Shown here piece after piece: positions 62,721-64,000 of a DNA stretch of 64,000 nt. This stretch comes from JASSUD01 sp031963005 (GTDB taxonomy: Bacteria > Pseudomonadota > Gammaproteobacteria > Burkholderiales > Burkholderiaceae), in contig JASSUL010000004.1 in NCBI GenBank assembly GCA_031963005.1, positions 62,001-126,000 on the forward strand. Direction: 5' to 3'. A program made the position numbers and the translations under genes. The notes under the pieces were generated by a model. It was not told the DNA's origin and ran no database searches. It saw only the letters and a list, made by a program, of their open reading frames with translations. How positions within the stretch are numbered: the stretch's first letter is position 1; every line of letters begins with the position of its first letter.

Positions 62721-64000
62721 ATGTCTAGCTGTTCTCTCGATATCAATGCACAAACTCCTTCAAATCCCCTGCAGCCTTCTGCAACGATTAAAAATAAAAC
62801 GCAAGTATATGACGCAAAAAAGAAAGAATATGATGATATTCCTTCGGAAATATGGAGAATAGTTTTCCAATTTTGTGATCAAGGTACGCTGCTTTGTTTT
62901 TCTAGTGTCAATTATTTGGCTTACTGCCAAGTTAGTGACTATTTCAATTCAATAACTCGGTCTATTTTATCCTTAGTGCTAGCATTAGATTTGAATGAGG
63001 ATGTAAAAAGATTTTTTCCAGAAATTACTAACGATAATATATATGGAAAGAAAAAAAATAAAGAAATATTGGCCAGAGCGACGGAAAAATATGAATTTAT
63101 AAAATCTCTTGGTGACCGAACTATTGTGAAAGGTGTTGCCCCTTCTATAAGCAAGCTTTTTAAGCCAGGGCCACTTTTTCAACTAGATAAAAGTTTTTTA
63201 CTAAAAAACCTTGTTCCACAAAGCGAAAAATCTTTTTTAGAACAGTCTTTCCTCACAGAACAGTTTGTAAGGAGGATCCTTTTTCCGAAGTCTATTTCGA
63301 GAAGATGGAATCTTGCAGAAGCAGCAAAGCTATTCATCAATAATAATAGACTATTATTTAATCCAAAAATCACTATTCAAGATATACAAAAAATATGTTC
63401 ACTCGATCCAGAGAAAATGCCAGCTATAGTTTGGTCTGACTCCTCTGGAGAGGCGCCAATTACAGATTGCTTACCTTCTACTGTAATACATCCAGTACAT
63501 ACTGCTTTTTTTTGTAAAAAATTTTTCACGCTATACGATCAAGGTGAAGAGTCTGATATATATGCTTATCTAGGAATTCATCCAAAGTATATTCTCAATG
63601 GAATATCAGCTTATAACTGGAATCCAAATGATCAAGATAATCAAAATACATTTTCTATTTTAAAAGGCATTCTTAACAGCAGGATGTTTTATCATGAAGC
63701 AATATATGATGAAATAAATGGAATACTCAAAAACCCTATGCATTGCAATCGTGTTAGTGAAAAATTTTTTAAATTACTATTAGAAGGGAAATTTAACGTT
63801 AATATCCTTAATGAATATGGATTGAGTCCATTAGATAATGCGATATTCAGGGGGAATACTGAGCTCATACTCCTTTTCATAGAGTATGGAGCAGACATAC
63901 ATCGAAAGTATTTAGATGACTTGTTACTCATGGCTATATCCAAGAACAATGCGGCTATACTTGAAAAGGCTCTAATGGAAGGGGCAAACATCCATGAAGA
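62721..64000 (+). CDS. F-box and ankyrin-repeat protein, third copy, cut by the window end
   Basis: The frame is open from the ATG at 62721 to the right edge, 426 codons without a stop. An F-box-like motif is at about 38-76 (YDDIPSEIWRIVFQFCDQ, then CFSSVNYLAY). Ankyrin repeats begin near 362 (NEYGLSPLDNAIFRGNTELI, then FIEYGADIHRK, then AISKNNAAILEKALMEGANI) and continue beyond the window. The arrangement is the same as in the proteins at 5184 and 16464. The gene is AT-rich and follows a transposase scrap. The ribosome-binding site is weak (GGGA at 62707). An SCF-hijacking effector is the domain-based inference. Confidence 0.8.
   Translation, partial: MSSCSLDINAQTPSNPLQPSATIKNKTQVYDAKKKEYDDIPSEIWRIVFQFCDQGTLLCFSSVNYLAYCQVSDYFNSITRSILSLVLALDLNEDVKRFFPEITNDNIYGKKKNKEILARATEKYEFIKSLGDRTIVKGVAPSISKLFKPGPLFQLDKSFLLKNLVPQSEKSFLEQSFLTEQFVRRILFPKSISRRWNLAEAAKLFINNNRLLFNPKITIQDIQKICSLDPEKMPAIVWSDSSGEAPITDCLPSTVIHPVHTAFFCKKFFTLYDQGEESDIYAYLGIHPKYILNGISAYNWNPNDQDNQNTFSILKGILNSRMFYHEAIYDEINGILKNPMHCNRVSEKFFKLLLEGKFNVNILNEYGLSPLDNAIFRGNTELILLFIEYGADIHRKYLDDLLLMAISKNNAAILEKALMEGANIHE

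Noticed and set aside
1..64000. tRNA, rRNA or CRISPR loci
   Set aside because: No T-arm-like and acceptor-stem combination, no rRNA sequence and no regularly spaced repeats were seen in intergenic DNA.

Overview
The window looks like a chromosome segment of a host-restricted betaproteobacterium of the Burkholderiaceae. The proteins recG, lptD, surA, AmgK/MurU, FabI, UbiA/B/D and RibD read as Burkholderiales-type. The moderate base composition, many decayed or split genes and several eukaryote-like proteins (F-box, ankyrin, patatin) resemble fungal endobacteria such as Mycoavidus or Candidatus Glomeribacter. That placement is inference from protein style; no rRNA or tRNA gene lies in the window to test it.

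Layout. 1-4837: purL. 4838-8032: AT-rich island with an F-box/ankyrin protein and a propeller-like protein. 8135-16338: alaS, a small two-helix membrane protein, tgt, queA, recG. 16464-17873: second F-box/ankyrin protein. 18103-25894: ompW, dps-ubiA, an acyltransferase, an ABC ATPase, a hypothetical protein, ubiB. 26056-32767: FmdB-type zinc ribbon, DUF502, a small coiled protein, aspS, rsgA, orn, folA, thyA. 32871-38261: a DUF1640-like gene split by a stop, fumC, a lytic transglycosylase, ubiD. 38523-41221: a lipoprotein with a degenerate hydrolase domain and a decayed toxin-antitoxin pair. 41317-48528: fabI, mscL, ribD, hemL, ribE, an ABC permease fusion. 49124-51268: a 714-residue AT-rich orphan. 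51660-59350: a glycine-rich membrane protein, murU, amgK, then lptD-surA-pdxA. 59653-64000: an effector-like zone with a small two-helix protein, a patatin, a base-excision glycosylase, an IS630 scrap, and a third F-box/ankyrin protein running off the right edge.

Metabolism in view covers purine, folate/thymidylate, riboflavin, haem precursor, pyridoxal, ubiquinone (ubiA, ubiB, ubiD), fatty-acid and phosphatidate synthesis, peptidoglycan recycling (amgK, murU) and outer-membrane assembly (lptD, surA). Several housekeeping proteins are longer than usual for their families because of inserted hydrophilic loops.

The most notable content is the set of candidate host-directed proteins: three with an N-terminal F-box and C-terminal ankyrin repeats, one patatin phospholipase, two small bilobed-hydrophobic proteins, and two or three orphans. 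They are AT-richer than their neighbours and tend to sit where expected synteny breaks. A second theme is a mosaic family of small palindromic elements (MITE/REP-like) at seven intergenic sites.
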